DNA of 31,451 nucleotides from JAZGDL01 sp036477795 (GTDB lineage: Bacteria > Planctomycetota > Phycisphaerae > UBA1845), in NCBI GenBank assembly GCA_036477795.1, contig JAZGDL010000004.1:1-31451 (forward strand). Reading direction: 5' to 3'. The position numbers were made by a program, and so were the translations under genes. Below are positions 1-7,910 of this stretch, piece after piece. Position 1 is the stretch's first letter. Every line of letters begins with the position of its first letter. The notes below the pieces were generated by a model that made no database searches, was not told the origin of the DNA, and saw only the letters and a list, made by a program, of their open reading frames with translations.

Positions 1-2
1 CG

Positions 3-1400
3 CTGTACAGCGCCACGGCGACGTATGGCCGGATGGCCTCCGACAACGAATTCGTCGCCTGCCGCGGCAGCGGTATCGATATCCGTCGCCTCTTTCTGCC
101 TCCTCTGAGCCTCAGTCTGCTGGTGGCGTTTTGTACGTTTTATTTTACAAGTTTTCTGATCCCGGGATTGGTGCAGGACTTAAACCGTATTGCACGAGAG
201 GACTTGCGGCAGTTCGTGGTGCAGGAGTTGGAATCACCGAAACGGTTGGGCTTCGCCGGCTTGCCGGTTCGGATTTACGCGGATCGGGCGGCGCCGAGCC
301 GTAAGGACCCCAGCGCCATCGTCCTGGGCGGCGTGGCTTTCCTAGAAATTGGAGAGGAGGGCTACGAACGGTTCGGGACCGCAGAATCAATCGTCATTCG
401 CTTCACGCGGCCGGATGGCGGCCCGATGGCCATCTCCGGCAAGTTCATCAACGCCACCGTGTTTGACGAGCGCCGTGGAGCCTGGGGCGACGCGGGAGAT
501 CAGGAATTCGGCCCGGAGATTCTTCCGCAGCAGATCCGCACCAAGTTGAAGTGGCTGGATCTGCCGGAATTGCTTCACCTGCGGAGGAATCCACAGGATT
601 GGCCGAAGGTGGCGACCGCGTTGGATGCGACCCGCGTAGCCATCTTGGCCAACGAGTACCGTATTCGTGTGATGAATGATTTTCGCGACGATTCACGGGT
701 GACCTTGTTCGACGAGAACGCGATCATCGATCTGCGGGCCGAAGAAGCCTTCTTGGACCACGAGAACAACAGTGTGGGATTTCACGACGTGACGGTGACG
801 GAGCAGCGTGACGGCCGGACGCGAACAATCACCGGGGCGGGTGCGGACTTGTCCATGTCCCGTTCGCCCGACAGTGGTGTCATGCACGGCGTCATTCGCC
901 TCACCGGTAATGTGACCGTTACCGATTCCAGCGGCCGGACGGTGCGCAAAGGGCGCGAGCAACTTGCCGGTGTGGCTGTCGATCGTGCGATGGTCGACAA
1001 GTGGGAAGCGGTCACGGATGCACAACTGCTCAACCCGCGCGAGAACATCGCAACGGGCGACGCAGCCGAGGTGGCGCGTGCCCGGGCCATCCGTGAGGCC
1101 GGCAAGTTCGTCCGCCGGGTGGGGTCGGAGCTTCATTCGCGGCTGGCGTTTAGCATAAGTGTGCTGGTTCTGGTGGTTCTGGGGGCAGCGTTGGGGATCA
1201 CGTTTCGCGGTTCGCGTGTTCTGGTGGCGTTCGGGATCAGCTTTGTCCCGGCGCTTTTTGTCATTGTCATGAACATCATGGGGCGCCAGCTCGCAGAAAA
1301 GGACGGGACCGTATTGGTGGGGATCATGGCCGTTTGGGGCTCCATCGCGGTGGTGGCTTTGCTGGACGTATGGACCATGACGCGGGTGGTACGGCGATGA
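3..1400 (+). CDS. lptF: LptF-type LPS export permease, 5' truncated by window edge
   Basis: LptF/LptG (YjgP/YjgQ) family permease; with LptG it forms the membrane part of the LptB2FG ABC transporter that extracts LPS from the inner membrane. The frame is open from the first complete codon at position 3, and residues before the first ATG (33) still fit the family (a LYSATATYGRMASDNEF-like cytoplasmic loop: 'YGRMASDNE..ACRGSG'), so the true start is upstream of the window. Visible are a transmembrane segment around 'LSLLVAFCTFYFTSFLIPG', a long periplasmic beta-rich region, and three C-terminal hydrophobic segments ('SISVLVLVVLGAALGITF' onward). About 465 codons are visible, slightly longer than typical LptF because of an enlarged periplasmic domain. 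The stop overlaps the lptG start (ATGA), so the two are translationally coupled. Confidence 0.9.
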   Translation: MYSATATYGRMASDNEFVACRGSGIDIRRLFLPPLSLSLLVAFCTFYFTSFLIPGLVQDLNRIAREDLRQFVVQELESPKRLGFAGLPVRIYADRAAPSRKDPSAIVLGGVAFLEIGEEGYERFGTAESIVIRFTRPDGGPMAISGKFINATVFDERRGAWGDAGDQEFGPEILPQQIRTKLKWLDLPELLHLRRNPQDWPKVATALDATRVAILANEYRIRVMNDFRDDSRVTLFDENAIIDLRAEEAFLDHENNSVGFHDVTVTEQRDGRTRTITGAGADLSMSRSPDSGVMHGVIRLTGNVTVTDSSGRTVRKGREQLAGVAVDRAMVDKWEAVTDAQLLNPRENIATGDAAEVARARAIREAGKFVRRVGSELHSRLAFSISVLVLVVLGAALGITFRGSRVLVAFGISFVPALFVIVMNIMGRQLAEKDGTVLVGIMAVWGSIAVVALLDVWTMTRVVRR

Positions 1401-2497
1401 CAACGTTGGATCGATACCTGCTGCGTTCATTGTTGGTGAATTACGTGATCGCGTTGGCGATCATGATGAGCCTCTACATGGTGCTGGATCTGTTCTTCAA
1501 CGTCGACGAATTCACCGAATCGGGCGAGTCGTTATGGACGGTGTGCGGCAACATTGTGAGTTACTACGGCGCCCATTCTTGCCTCTATTTCTCTCAACTG
1601 TCGGGGGTTATTACGCTGTTTGCGTGCATGACCACTTTGGCGCGGATGCGTCGCGCCAACGAGTTGACCGCCGTTCTGGCGTCGGGCGTGAGCCTGTACC
1701 GCGTGGCCGTTCCGGTGCTGGCCTTCGGAGTCGCCACCTCGCTTTTCTGGTACGTGGACACGCAAGTGGTGATGCCCCGGATCGCCCATCTGCTGGCCCG
1801 CAGCCACGACGATGCCACGGGTCAGCGGTCGCGGGGCGTGTGGTTTGCCAACGACGGGCCAGCCTTGCTTTCGGCTTTGCGTTTTTTTCCCGCCCAAGGG
1901 CGTATGGAGAAGGTGCTTATCCTGCACCGTAACGAGCACGGAGCCGTTGGGACCATCACGCAGGCGGAGGAGGCGGTTTGGGAGACGTCGCCCGCTTATA
2001 GCGCTGGCGGCATCTGGCGGCTGCGGGGCGGTGTCGAGATGCGGCGTGTGATCGGCGATGACCCCTTGGGGCCCAGAGACTCGGTGGAGAGGCATAGGGT
2101 GACCAGCTATGAGAGCCGCTTGTCGCCCAAGGCCATGGAAGCGCGGCAGTTCGAGCAGTGGCTCAAGTATCTGTCCTCATGGCAACTGGCGTCCCTGGAC
2201 AAACAGGAGCCGGTGCTGGCAGATCGCATTCGACAGGCCCGGCACGTGCGCTTCGCCACCCCTTTCGTGCATTTGTTAATGCTCCTGTTGGGATTGCCCT
2301 TCTTCCTCAGCCGCGAGCCGGCGAATATGGTCAGCGATGCCGGGAAATGCCTGGCAGTATGCGGGCTGTGCTACTTCTTGGCGTATTCCAGCACGCATTT
2401 CGTCAAGGCCTCGACGCTGCCCGCCCTGCCGGCGTGGTTGCCGCTGATCGTATTTGCTCCTGTGGCGGTGGTGCTGATCGATCGTATTCGAACGTGA
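1397..2497 (+). CDS. lptG: LptG-type LPS export permease
   Basis: Second LptF/LptG family permease, 366 aa. The start is the ATG of the ATGA overlap with lptF (MTTLDRYLLRSLL), typical for LptG ('LDRYL' then the first membrane helix); a longer in-frame ATG at 1334 lies inside lptF and is not needed. Family features: N-terminal helix, the loop 'ARMRRANELTAVLASGVSLYR' (about residues 83-103; the counterpart of LptF's DNE loop), a periplasmic jelly-roll domain in the middle, and C-terminal helices starting at 'FATPFVHLLMLLLGLPFFLSRE'. Being directly behind lptF supports the pairing; lptA, lptB and lptC are not in the window. Which of the two is F and which G is inferred from gene order. A heptad array begins about 20 bp after the stop. 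Confidence 0.9.
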   Translation: MTTLDRYLLRSLLVNYVIALAIMMSLYMVLDLFFNVDEFTESGESLWTVCGNIVSYYGAHSCLYFSQLSGVITLFACMTTLARMRRANELTAVLASGVSLYRVAVPVLAFGVATSLFWYVDTQVVMPRIAHLLARSHDDATGQRSRGVWFANDGPALLSALRFFPAQGRMEKVLILHRNEHGAVGTITQAEEAVWETSPAYSAGGIWRLRGGVEMRRVIGDDPLGPRDSVERHRVTSYESRLSPKAMEARQFEQWLKYLSSWQLASLDKQEPVLADRIRQARHVRFATPFVHLLMLLLGLPFFLSREPANMVSDAGKCLAVCGLCYFLAYSSTHFVKASTLPALPAWLPLIVFAPVAVVLIDRIRT

Positions 2498-2517
2498 CGG
2501 GAGGCCGAGCCGATCGC

Positions 2518-2601
2518 GGATTGCGGATTGCGGATTGACGATTAAGGATTGACGATTGACGATTGACGATTGGGGATTGGGGATTGGGGATTGGGGATTG
2601 C
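2518..2601. repeat. Heptanucleotide array H1 (GATTGNN), 12 units in register
   Basis: Twelve consecutive 7-bp units, all in register, of consensus GGATTGN/CGATTGA. They grade from GGATTGC through CGATTGA to GGATTGG. The array fills the space between the lptG stop and the ATG of the following orphan gene (2620), leaving no room for a separate promoter outside the repeat. It resembles the short tandemly repeated repetitive (STRR) heptamers described in filamentous cyanobacteria (established type; relationship here is inference). Confidence 0.9.
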
Positions 2602-2619
2602 TGAAATCGTCAGTCCGCG

Positions 2620-3447
2620 ATGCGAGTCAGGAGCCCGGTGGGAGCCTTCTCTTCAGTATGCGATCTTCACCCGCGGTCTCGCCGTGGAGCCGCTTTGTTG
2701 GCGGCGGCGTTGCCCTGGTGGGGCGTGTGCGCTGAGCGGACCGCCGCGGATATCATATACATCGAAGCGTCGAGCATCGTGGAGCATGTTGACGACAGGG
2801 AGAGCGCTGCTCATGTCGTGGGCCCGCCGGTATTCGATTGGCGTTCTGTGGACCGCTGGGAGTTCTTCCACTTGATGGAGGAACTGCTCAGGGAAGTTGA
2901 GGCGATGATTATGGAGGCGCTGGCCCACAGCGTCGATCATGGGGCGAAACCCACGGATTCGAATCCGTGGGCTTCCGGCGCTGGCTACGATGTGGCAACT
3001 CAAATGAATTGGAGCATGCTCCTCAGGAAAGATGCTTCAGTGTTCGAAGAGGACGCACTGGTGTTCTTTGAGCAACCGGGAATGGGGCAGGTCCCCTGGG
3101 CGCTGGGTGAGTGGACGCCCAGCGTGCTGCTCTGGTCTGAACGACAGGCTGCCGGAACCGGCACCCTTCTAGCAGACCGGGCATCGCCTTCCTCCGGGAA
3201 ACGTACGGCGTTCGGCGGTGGTGAATCCAGCGGAGGTAGGTCCTGGGAGCGAGGCCTGTCCCGCGATCGTATGGGCAGCACGATCGGGGCTGACGATGCG
3301 TTTGGCAGCAAGTATTATCTGGATTGGCCCTGGTCCACGCGGGAAGGGACCAACTTGATCTACTTGGTGGTGGGCCCTCCAGCCTCCATCATATGCATTT
3401 CAATTGTCCTCAGCGCGTTGGGCGGTCTGCGGCGCGAGGAAACCTGA
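2620..3447 (+). CDS. Orphan hypothetical protein with signal-like N-terminus and C-terminal membrane tail
   Basis: Not recognised by family; 275 aa. Visible: an Arg-rich start followed by a hydrophobic stretch 'GAALLAAALPWWGVCAE' (about residues 22-39) that could be a signal peptide; an acidic/helical region ('WEFFHLMEELLREVEAMIMEAL'); a low-complexity Gly/Ser/Arg stretch (about 185-215); and a C-terminal hydrophobic segment 'VVGPPASIICISIVLSAL' followed by GGLRREE. The Pro-rich lead, helix and terminal Arg resemble a PEP-CTERM sorting tail (inference; the canonical PEP is not intact). Codons for 'KPTDSNPWAS' near residue 112 come from a dispersed palindromic repeat inserted in frame. The ATG at 2620 was chosen because it precedes the hydrophobic stretch; no clear ribosome binding site was seen. 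The gene is bracketed by heptad arrays in opposite orientation. It could be a decaying gene. Confidence 0.5.
   Translation: MRVRSPVGAFSSVCDLHPRSRRGAALLAAALPWWGVCAERTAADIIYIEASSIVEHVDDRESAAHVVGPPVFDWRSVDRWEFFHLMEELLREVEAMIMEALAHSVDHGAKPTDSNPWASGAGYDVATQMNWSMLLRKDASVFEEDALVFFEQPGMGQVPWALGEWTPSVLLWSERQAAGTGTLLADRASPSSGKRTAFGGGESSGGRSWERGLSRDRMGSTIGADDAFGSKYYLDWPWSTREGTNLIYLVVGPPASIICISIVLSALGGLRREET
2944..2974 (+). repeat. Dispersed palindromic repeat, copy 1 (inside a CDS)
   Basis: A 31-bp segment containing a perfect 22-bp palindrome (2950-2971; left half CCCACGGATTC followed by its exact reverse complement). An identical 31-bp copy lies in the opposite orientation at 17891-17921. This copy is in frame inside the orphan gene, where it is read as KPTDSNPWA. 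It is REP-like in size; function unknown. Confidence 0.9.
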
Positions 3448-3454
3448 ACGTAGG

Positions 3455-3536
3455 GAAGAAGGCACGAAGGCACGGAGGGAATCCGCGATCCTCAATCCGC
3501 AATCCCCAATCCGCAATCGTCAATCGTCAATCCGCC
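3455..3536. repeat. Octad plus heptad array H2 (GGCACGAA-type then ATCNNCA)
   Basis: First about three 8-bp units of GAAGGCAC (3458-3480), then eight 7-bp units of consensus ATCCNCA/ATCGTCA in register (3481-3536). The heptads are the reverse complement of array H1, so H1 and H2 form an inverted pair around the orphan gene. The array fills the gap between two convergent genes and reaches the stop codon of the minus-strand gene at 3536. The same octad-then-heptad order recurs at 6747-6909. Confidence 0.85.
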
Positions 3537-4717
3537 TACGTTCGGGTGGTTCTTGTCGCGTAGCGGATGGCCTGCTTGGCAGCGGTGAACTCCGGGTGAG
3601 CCATGATTCCGTAATGGTCGAGGATGACGCCGGAGAATCTACTGCGGGCTAGATGATCAAGAGCTTTCACCAACGTGGTGCCGTCCGGTGCAGCCGGGTC
3701 GTAGCCGGGTATTTGAGCCTCGACGCGAAACTGCGCCGCGGCGTGATTCCACCCGTCGATGAATCTCAGAATCCCGCCACCTTCCGGAGATGCCGGCGGC
3801 CCGGCCTCAACAACAAGCATGTCCCAGCGAGGCGATAGACCGCTGTTCTCACTCGCCGCGAAGATGCCATCTGTCGTCATATGCAACGCCAGCTCGCAGG
3901 TCGCGCGGCCCGGCAATGTTTCGACGAAGGCACCATGAGCAGCACTTCGGTTCCTGATGTAGTCCTCCAAGGGCTGACTCTTGGAGAGTTGCTCGTTCAG
4001 AGTGTCCGCCAACGGGTGACCTGCCTCTATGGCTTGCGACATGGTCCTCTGCACGAATTCTACGACGGCGTCAGTATCAATCCCTGCGGCGCCGGCGGCT
4101 TGAATGCAGGACTCGCAGAAGCACACTGCAAGCAGCTCCCGACCGGCGCTCCCCAACGCGGGGGCCGGCTCCAAAACGTCAAGCAAGTCCGTGTCGAAGG
4201 GCCGGCCGAGGTCGCGAAGGACGATGGCAGCCAGTGGATAGTTCTCAGATAAATCGTTGACCAGGGCCCGGAGGAACTCAGCGACATCAGGGTTATGCTG
4301 GCATATCAATCCGGGGGAATGGTCGCCAAACGGAGATTTTGTAGCGCAGCTCGTGAAGCGGGCGGCCAGCCGCCCGATTCGACGGGTGTGAAGGACCGCT
4401 CGAAGCTGAATGTCACGCTTGCGGCAGGCGTGGGCGATTGTCGCCAGCGGGTTGCGGGCTTTGAGCCAACCGGAGACGACCGGTTTAAGGCGGGTGCTGC
4501 GGTACTTGGACTGGTCCGGTTGAAAAAAGAGCCCGCCGCGCGTGCGGAACACGCGGGGGGCAACCTGTCGGCGCCTGCGGAGCTGGGTGAGCGGTCGCCC
4601 GGCCACCAGAACAGTGATGCCGTCGACCCCTAACTCGCCTTGGACACAATCCAGAACATTCTCGACGCCTTCGTCCTCCAGATCCCACGGGTAACATAGC
4701 ACGTTGACGTCGAACAT
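3536..4717 (-). CDS. Glycoside-hydrolase-like (TIM-barrel, GHL10-type) hypothetical protein
   Basis: A 393-aa soluble protein without signal peptide. The pattern fits an alpha/beta barrel of the uncharacterised 'glycosyl hydrolase-like' group: N-terminal strand 'FDVNVLCYPWD', 'GVDGITVLVAGRP', the mid-protein 'LVNDLSENYPLAAIVLRDLGRPF', the motif 'CFCESC' (about residues 203-208) characteristic of these barrel proteins, and C-terminal strands 'WDMLVVEAGPP' and 'FSGVILDHYGIMAHPEF'. Catalytic residues cannot be assigned with confidence. Substrate unknown; a carbohydrate role is suggested only by fold and by the GH130 and GT4 genes downstream. It converges with the orphan gene and diverges from the antiporter across a roughly 240-bp gap that holds no recognisable gene. 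Confidence 0.6.
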   Translation of the reverse strand: MFDVNVLCYPWDLEDEGVENVLDCVQGELGVDGITVLVAGRPLTQLRRRRQVAPRVFRTRGGLFFQPDQSKYRSTRLKPVVSGWLKARNPLATIAHACRKRDIQLRAVLHTRRIGRLAARFTSCATKSPFGDHSPGLICQHNPDVAEFLRALVNDLSENYPLAAIVLRDLGRPFDTDLLDVLEPAPALGSAGRELLAVCFCESCIQAAGAAGIDTDAVVEFVQRTMSQAIEAGHPLADTLNEQLSKSQPLEDYIRNRSAAHGAFVETLPGRATCELALHMTTDGIFAASENSGLSPRWDMLVVEAGPPASPEGGGILRFIDGWNHAAAQFRVEAQIPGYDPAAPDGTTLVKALDHLARSRFSGVILDHYGIMAHPEFTAAKQAIRYATRTTRT

Positions 4718-4956
4718 AGCAACATCAGGATACCGCTGCTAAGTGTAAAGTGCCAGGGGCCGCCGGTTACCACGAAGCGCCGGAGACGCACCATTGGGTT
4801 GTGAATTTGCGGCGCGACGACTGCGTGCACCTGCGAAGCTTGCGTTTGACCGGCTGTGGCCGTCCAATGTGCGCGACCACCGCTCCCGCCGCTTCGATGC
4901 GGTTGTGACAGAGCCTGTCCCACAGCCGCTGTCGGCCATTGACGGATGGGTTGAAC

Positions 4957-6837
4957 ATGAATGACCGCTGCTCTGACACGTCCGTGCTGATGATTGCCGC
5001 TCCCAGCCCGGAATTGCTGTTCGGTCTGATGCTGGCCGCTGCGTTGATAGGTGGTTATGCCGTACGGCTGGTACACGTTCCTCGGGTGGTCGGTTTTCTT
5101 CTTGCCGGGGTTGGACTGCGCGTTCTGCTGTACGGGCTGGCGGCCCAAGACGACGGCGGGATCGAGACCCGGTCACTCGAAGCGGCGGCCGGGCCTCTGT
5201 CGGCCATAAAGGACCTGGCCCTGGGGTTGATCCTTTTTACGATCGGAGGCGTATTCGAACGGTCTCAGCTTCGACCGGTTGGGGCGCGGATTTTGAAGAT
5301 CGGCCTCCTGGATGTAAGCATGTCGTTCGCTGTTGTGTTGGTGGGCTGCATCGTCGTTCTGCTGCTGGGTCATTCCGGTGCCGATCTCCAGGAGAACATC
5401 ACCCTTGCCCTCCTGCTTGCGGCTGCTTCGATCGCGACGGCTCCGGCGGCGACGCTCTTCGTGTTGCAGGAATATGAGTCCAAAGGGCCGATCACTGACA
5501 CCATCTGTGGCTTGACCGCCGTCAACAACATCGTTTGCATCGTGCTATTCCATGCGTTGTTCCTGATTCTCGCTTCGCTGGGAGCAATTACGGCTACCGG
5601 TGGATTGGCAGGCCGCCTATTGGGGGCGCTGGCCCTGACCACTATCGGGAGCGTGGGGTTGGGCATCATCTGCGGAACGACGCTTGGCATCGTTCATGGT
5701 AAGCTGCCCATTCCGGAGACACTTCTGGTTTTCTTCGCATTGGTCCTGCTTCTGGGTTCCGGCGAGAAATGGCTGCTGGAGCAGGGCGGATTGTCCTACA
5801 ACTTTCTTCTCACCGCGCTGGTGACCGGGGCGGTGTTTGCCAACGTAGCTATTGATCCACTGAAGCTTACCTCGGCCCTGCGAACAATGAGTACGCCGAT
5901 TCTTGCGGGCTTTTTTGTGATAGCCGGGTATGGGTTGCGCATTGAGCAGCTCGGGGCCATGGGATGGGTCGGCGGCGTTTATGTGGTGTGCCGTGTGGCC
6001 GGCAAGATGGCCGGTGGCCACTTCGGCGCTCGGTGGGCCGGCGGGCCGGCGGTGGGGCGGCGGTTGGGCGGCGCTCTGTTGTGTCAGGCGGCGGTGGTGA
6101 TCGGTTTGGCAGCATTCGTGGATCGCTACTGGGACAGCGACCTGGCGGCGCAATTCTCGACAGTGGTACTGGGTAGCGTGGTGCTGTTTGAACTGATCGG
6201 CCCGTTACTGGTGAAGCGCTGCGTGGTGTACGGCGGCGAAGTGAAGGCCATCACCCTGCTGAGCCGCACCGGAAGATCGACGGAGGGGGCTTCCATCGTG
6301 CGGTTGACGGTGCAATCGTTGCTACGGCTGCTGCCCTGGGGACCCAATTCGCAACGCGGTACACCGGAAGCGGTGTCCGTCGAGCACATCATGCGCACCA
6401 ACGTCCTATTGATCCCTGCGTCATCCACGTTCGACGAAGTTCTTCACATGATCGAGCGGTCAACGTACAGCCATTTTCCCGTGGTGGACGAGGACGGCGG
6501 GTTCGCCGGGGTGATCCATTTCAATGACATTCACGATGTGATTTACGACCCCAGCATACGCGACCTGGTCACAGCCGTGGATCTTGCCGACGCCGGGGCG
6601 GCCTTTGTCACCATGGGCCTGCCCATGTCCGAACTGCTGAAAGTGTTCACCTCGCACAACGTCGGTGTGTTGGCGGTCGTCGATAGCCAGCGCAGCCGGC
6701 GTGTCGTCGGGGTTGTCGAGCAGCGCGATCTGCTGAAAGCCCTGCATACGAAGGCACGAAGGCACGAAGGCACAAAGGCACGAAGGGACGGAGGCACGCA
6801 GGGACGAAGGGACAGAGGAACAGAACCGCGACCGTAA
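4957..6837 (+). CDS. CPA2-family cation:proton antiporter with C-terminal CBS pair
   Basis: Inner-membrane monovalent cation/H+ antiporter of the Na+/H+ exchanger (KefB/CPA2-like) superfamily, 626 aa from the ATG at 4957 (GGATGGG six bases upstream); a TTG at 4939 or ATG at 4990 are alternatives. About twelve hydrophobic segments run from 'LLFGLMLAAALIGGYAV' to 'VVLGSVVLFELIGPLLV'. The tail carries two CBS motifs ('VEHIMRTNVLLIPASSTFDEVL..HFPVVDEDGGFAGVIHFNDI' and 'MGLPMSELLKVF..NVGVLAVVD'), which usually bind adenine nucleotides; no TrkA-N domain is visible. The last roughly 27 residues (TKARRHEG, TKARRDGG, TQGRRDRG) are an octapeptide repeat encoded by an 8-bp tandem DNA array, so the natural end of the protein was probably near 'QRDLLKALH' (inference). 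Confidence 0.85.
   Translation: MNDRCSDTSVLMIAAPSPELLFGLMLAAALIGGYAVRLVHVPRVVGFLLAGVGLRVLLYGLAAQDDGGIETRSLEAAAGPLSAIKDLALGLILFTIGGVFERSQLRPVGARILKIGLLDVSMSFAVVLVGCIVVLLLGHSGADLQENITLALLLAAASIATAPAATLFVLQEYESKGPITDTICGLTAVNNIVCIVLFHALFLILASLGAITATGGLAGRLLGALALTTIGSVGLGIICGTTLGIVHGKLPIPETLLVFFALVLLLGSGEKWLLEQGGLSYNFLLTALVTGAVFANVAIDPLKLTSALRTMSTPILAGFFVIAGYGLRIEQLGAMGWVGGVYVVCRVAGKMAGGHFGARWAGGPAVGRRLGGALLCQAAVVIGLAAFVDRYWDSDLAAQFSTVVLGSVVLFELIGPLLVKRCVVYGGEVKAITLLSRTGRSTEGASIVRLTVQSLLRLLPWGPNSQRGTPEAVSVEHIMRTNVLLIPASSTFDEVLHMIERSTYSHFPVVDEDGGFAGVIHFNDIHDVIYDPSIRDLVTAVDLADAGAAFVTMGLPMSELLKVFTSHNVGVLAVVDSQRSRRVVGVVEQRDLLKALHTKARRHEGTKARRDGGTQGRRDRGTEPRP
6747..6826. repeat. Octanucleotide array (ACGAAGGC), 10 units, overlapping CDS end
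   Basis: About ten 8-bp units of consensus ACGAAGGC (variants ACAAAGGC, ACGGAGGC, ACGCAGGG, ACGAAGGG). Because 8 bp x 3 = 24 bp, the array is read in the antiporter frame as an octapeptide repeat. It is followed by a CCGCGACCGTAAGGGAGCG repeat and heptad array H4. Confidence 0.9.
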
Positions 6838-6844
6838 GGGAGCG
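6826..6844 (+). repeat. Dispersed 19-bp repeat, copy 1
   Basis: CCGCGACCGTAAGGGAGCG; matches 18 of 19 bases at 15399-15417 in the same orientation. It spans the antiporter stop codon (TAA at 6835-6837). Its reverse strand reads PLPYGRGS, a peptide string that turns up in spurious ORFs wherever such a repeat occurs. Confidence 0.7.
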
Positions 6845-6860
6845 GCCCTGGGGAGAACGT

Positions 6861-6909
6861 CAATCCCCAATCCCCAATCCCCAATCCCCAATCGTCAATC
6901 GTCAATCGT
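6861..6909. repeat. Heptanucleotide array H4 (CAATCCC/CAATCGT), 7 units
   Basis: Four CAATCCC units followed by three CAATCGT units, all in register. Same sequence family and orientation as array H2 and opposite to H1. It lies between the convergent antiporter and GH130 genes. Confidence 0.9.
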
Positions 6910-6928
6910 CCGGACGGGCCCCAACCAC

Positions 6929-7885
6929 CTACCTGCCCGCGTTCCTCAGATAGTCTGTGATCTCGCTGATGTTGCCGGTAGCCAGGGCGATGGTGGTGTC
7001 GGCGGCTCCATAATAAAGCTTGAGTTCCCCGGTGCTCTCATTGACCACGGCTCCGCACGGAAAGACGACGTCGCCCACGTCGCCGATGCGTTCATATTCC
7101 TCGTCAGGCCCGAAAATCCACTCCTCACAGCGGCGTACGATACGTTCGGGGTTCTCGAGATCCATCAGGGCGGCCCCCAGCCGGTATATACACCCGGCGG
7201 GTGAAAACCGGACACCATGGTATAGGATCAGCCAGCCCTCGGGGGTCTTGATGGGCGGCGGGGAGAGGCCGATCTTGCCGGCGTCCCACCAGGCACCTGT
7301 TCGGGCCTCGAGTATTTGGCGGTGGTCGCCCCAGTGCCTGAGATCGGGCGAGTATGCAATCCATATGTTGCCGAGCCCGCCCTTCGAGGCCGGTTGGGGT
7401 CGGTGAATCAGGGCCCACCGGCCTTTGATGCGCTCGGGGAAAAGGGCGGCGTCTTTATTGTCCGGTGGTATCACGGTGCGGAAACGCTCGTAGCTCCCGA
7501 AGTCTTCCGTGGTGGCCAACGACACCGCGGGGCCGGCGGAGGAGAAAGCGGTGTAAGTGATGACGTACTTCTCCAGTTCCTCCACCCAGACGATCCGGGG
7601 ATCTTCGATGCCCCACTCCTCTTCGGGATAGCGCTTCGGCTCAGAAACGAGGCTCGGCTGGGGATCGACCTTCCAGTCGTTTATTCCGTCGGTGCTTCTG
7701 GCTACGGTGAAATGCGAAATGCCCCGGCGGTCTTCAACACGGATAAGGAGTAAGGTTGTTCCATCGGCCAGCAGGGTTGCGCCGGCATTAAAGCAGGTGT
7801 GGGCCGGGTAGGGCCAGTCGGCGGTAGTCAGGATGGGGTTGCCGTGGAAACGCTTGAAAAGGTCGTAATGATGCCTTCGGGCCAT
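6929..7885 (-). CDS. GH130 family beta-mannoside phosphorylase-type enzyme
   Basis: Five-bladed beta-propeller enzyme of glycoside hydrolase family 130, 318 aa, no signal peptide, so cytosolic. Family members phosphorolyse (or some hydrolyse) beta-mannosides such as mannosyl-glucose or beta-1,2-mannooligosaccharides. Seen: N-terminal 'RFHGNPILTTADWPYPAHTCFNAGAT', 'LLLIRVEDRRGIS', the 'EEWGIEDPRIVWVEE' block containing the family's catalytic Asp (in EDPR), 'KDAALFPERIKGRWALIHRP' and 'WWDAGKIGLSPPPIKTPEGWLILYHGV'. These are all in the expected order and length. Substrate cannot be told from sequence. It is followed after about 160 bp on the same strand's upstream side by a GT4 glycosyltransferase (8044), suggesting joint handling of a mannose-containing glycan (inference). 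Confidence 0.9.
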   Translation of the reverse strand: MARRHHYDLFKRFHGNPILTTADWPYPAHTCFNAGATLLADGTTLLLIRVEDRRGISHFTVARSTDGINDWKVDPQPSLVSEPKRYPEEEWGIEDPRIVWVEELEKYVITYTAFSSAGPAVSLATTEDFGSYERFRTVIPPDNKDAALFPERIKGRWALIHRPQPASKGGLGNIWIAYSPDLRHWGDHRQILEARTGAWWDAGKIGLSPPPIKTPEGWLILYHGVRFSPAGCIYRLGAALMDLENPERIVRRCEEWIFGPDEEYERIGDVGDVVFPCGAVVNESTGELKLYYGAADTTIALATGNISEITDYLRNAGR

Positions 7886-7910
7886 TTGCTCTTGCTCCAG
7901 CCGGACATAA

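Noticed and set aside
2950..2971. T-arm-like sequence (GATTCGAATCC) suggesting a tRNA
   Set aside because: It is the centre of a perfect palindrome repeated at 17894; no acceptor or anticodon stems can be drawn around it.
4741..4755. Possible remnant heptad (AAGTGTA AAGTGCC)
   Set aside because: Only two imperfect units; too short to call a repeat array.
4630..5176. Minus-strand ORFs in the gap before the antiporter
   Set aside because: They overlap the antiporter N-terminus and have Gln/His/Arg-rich shadow composition without signals.
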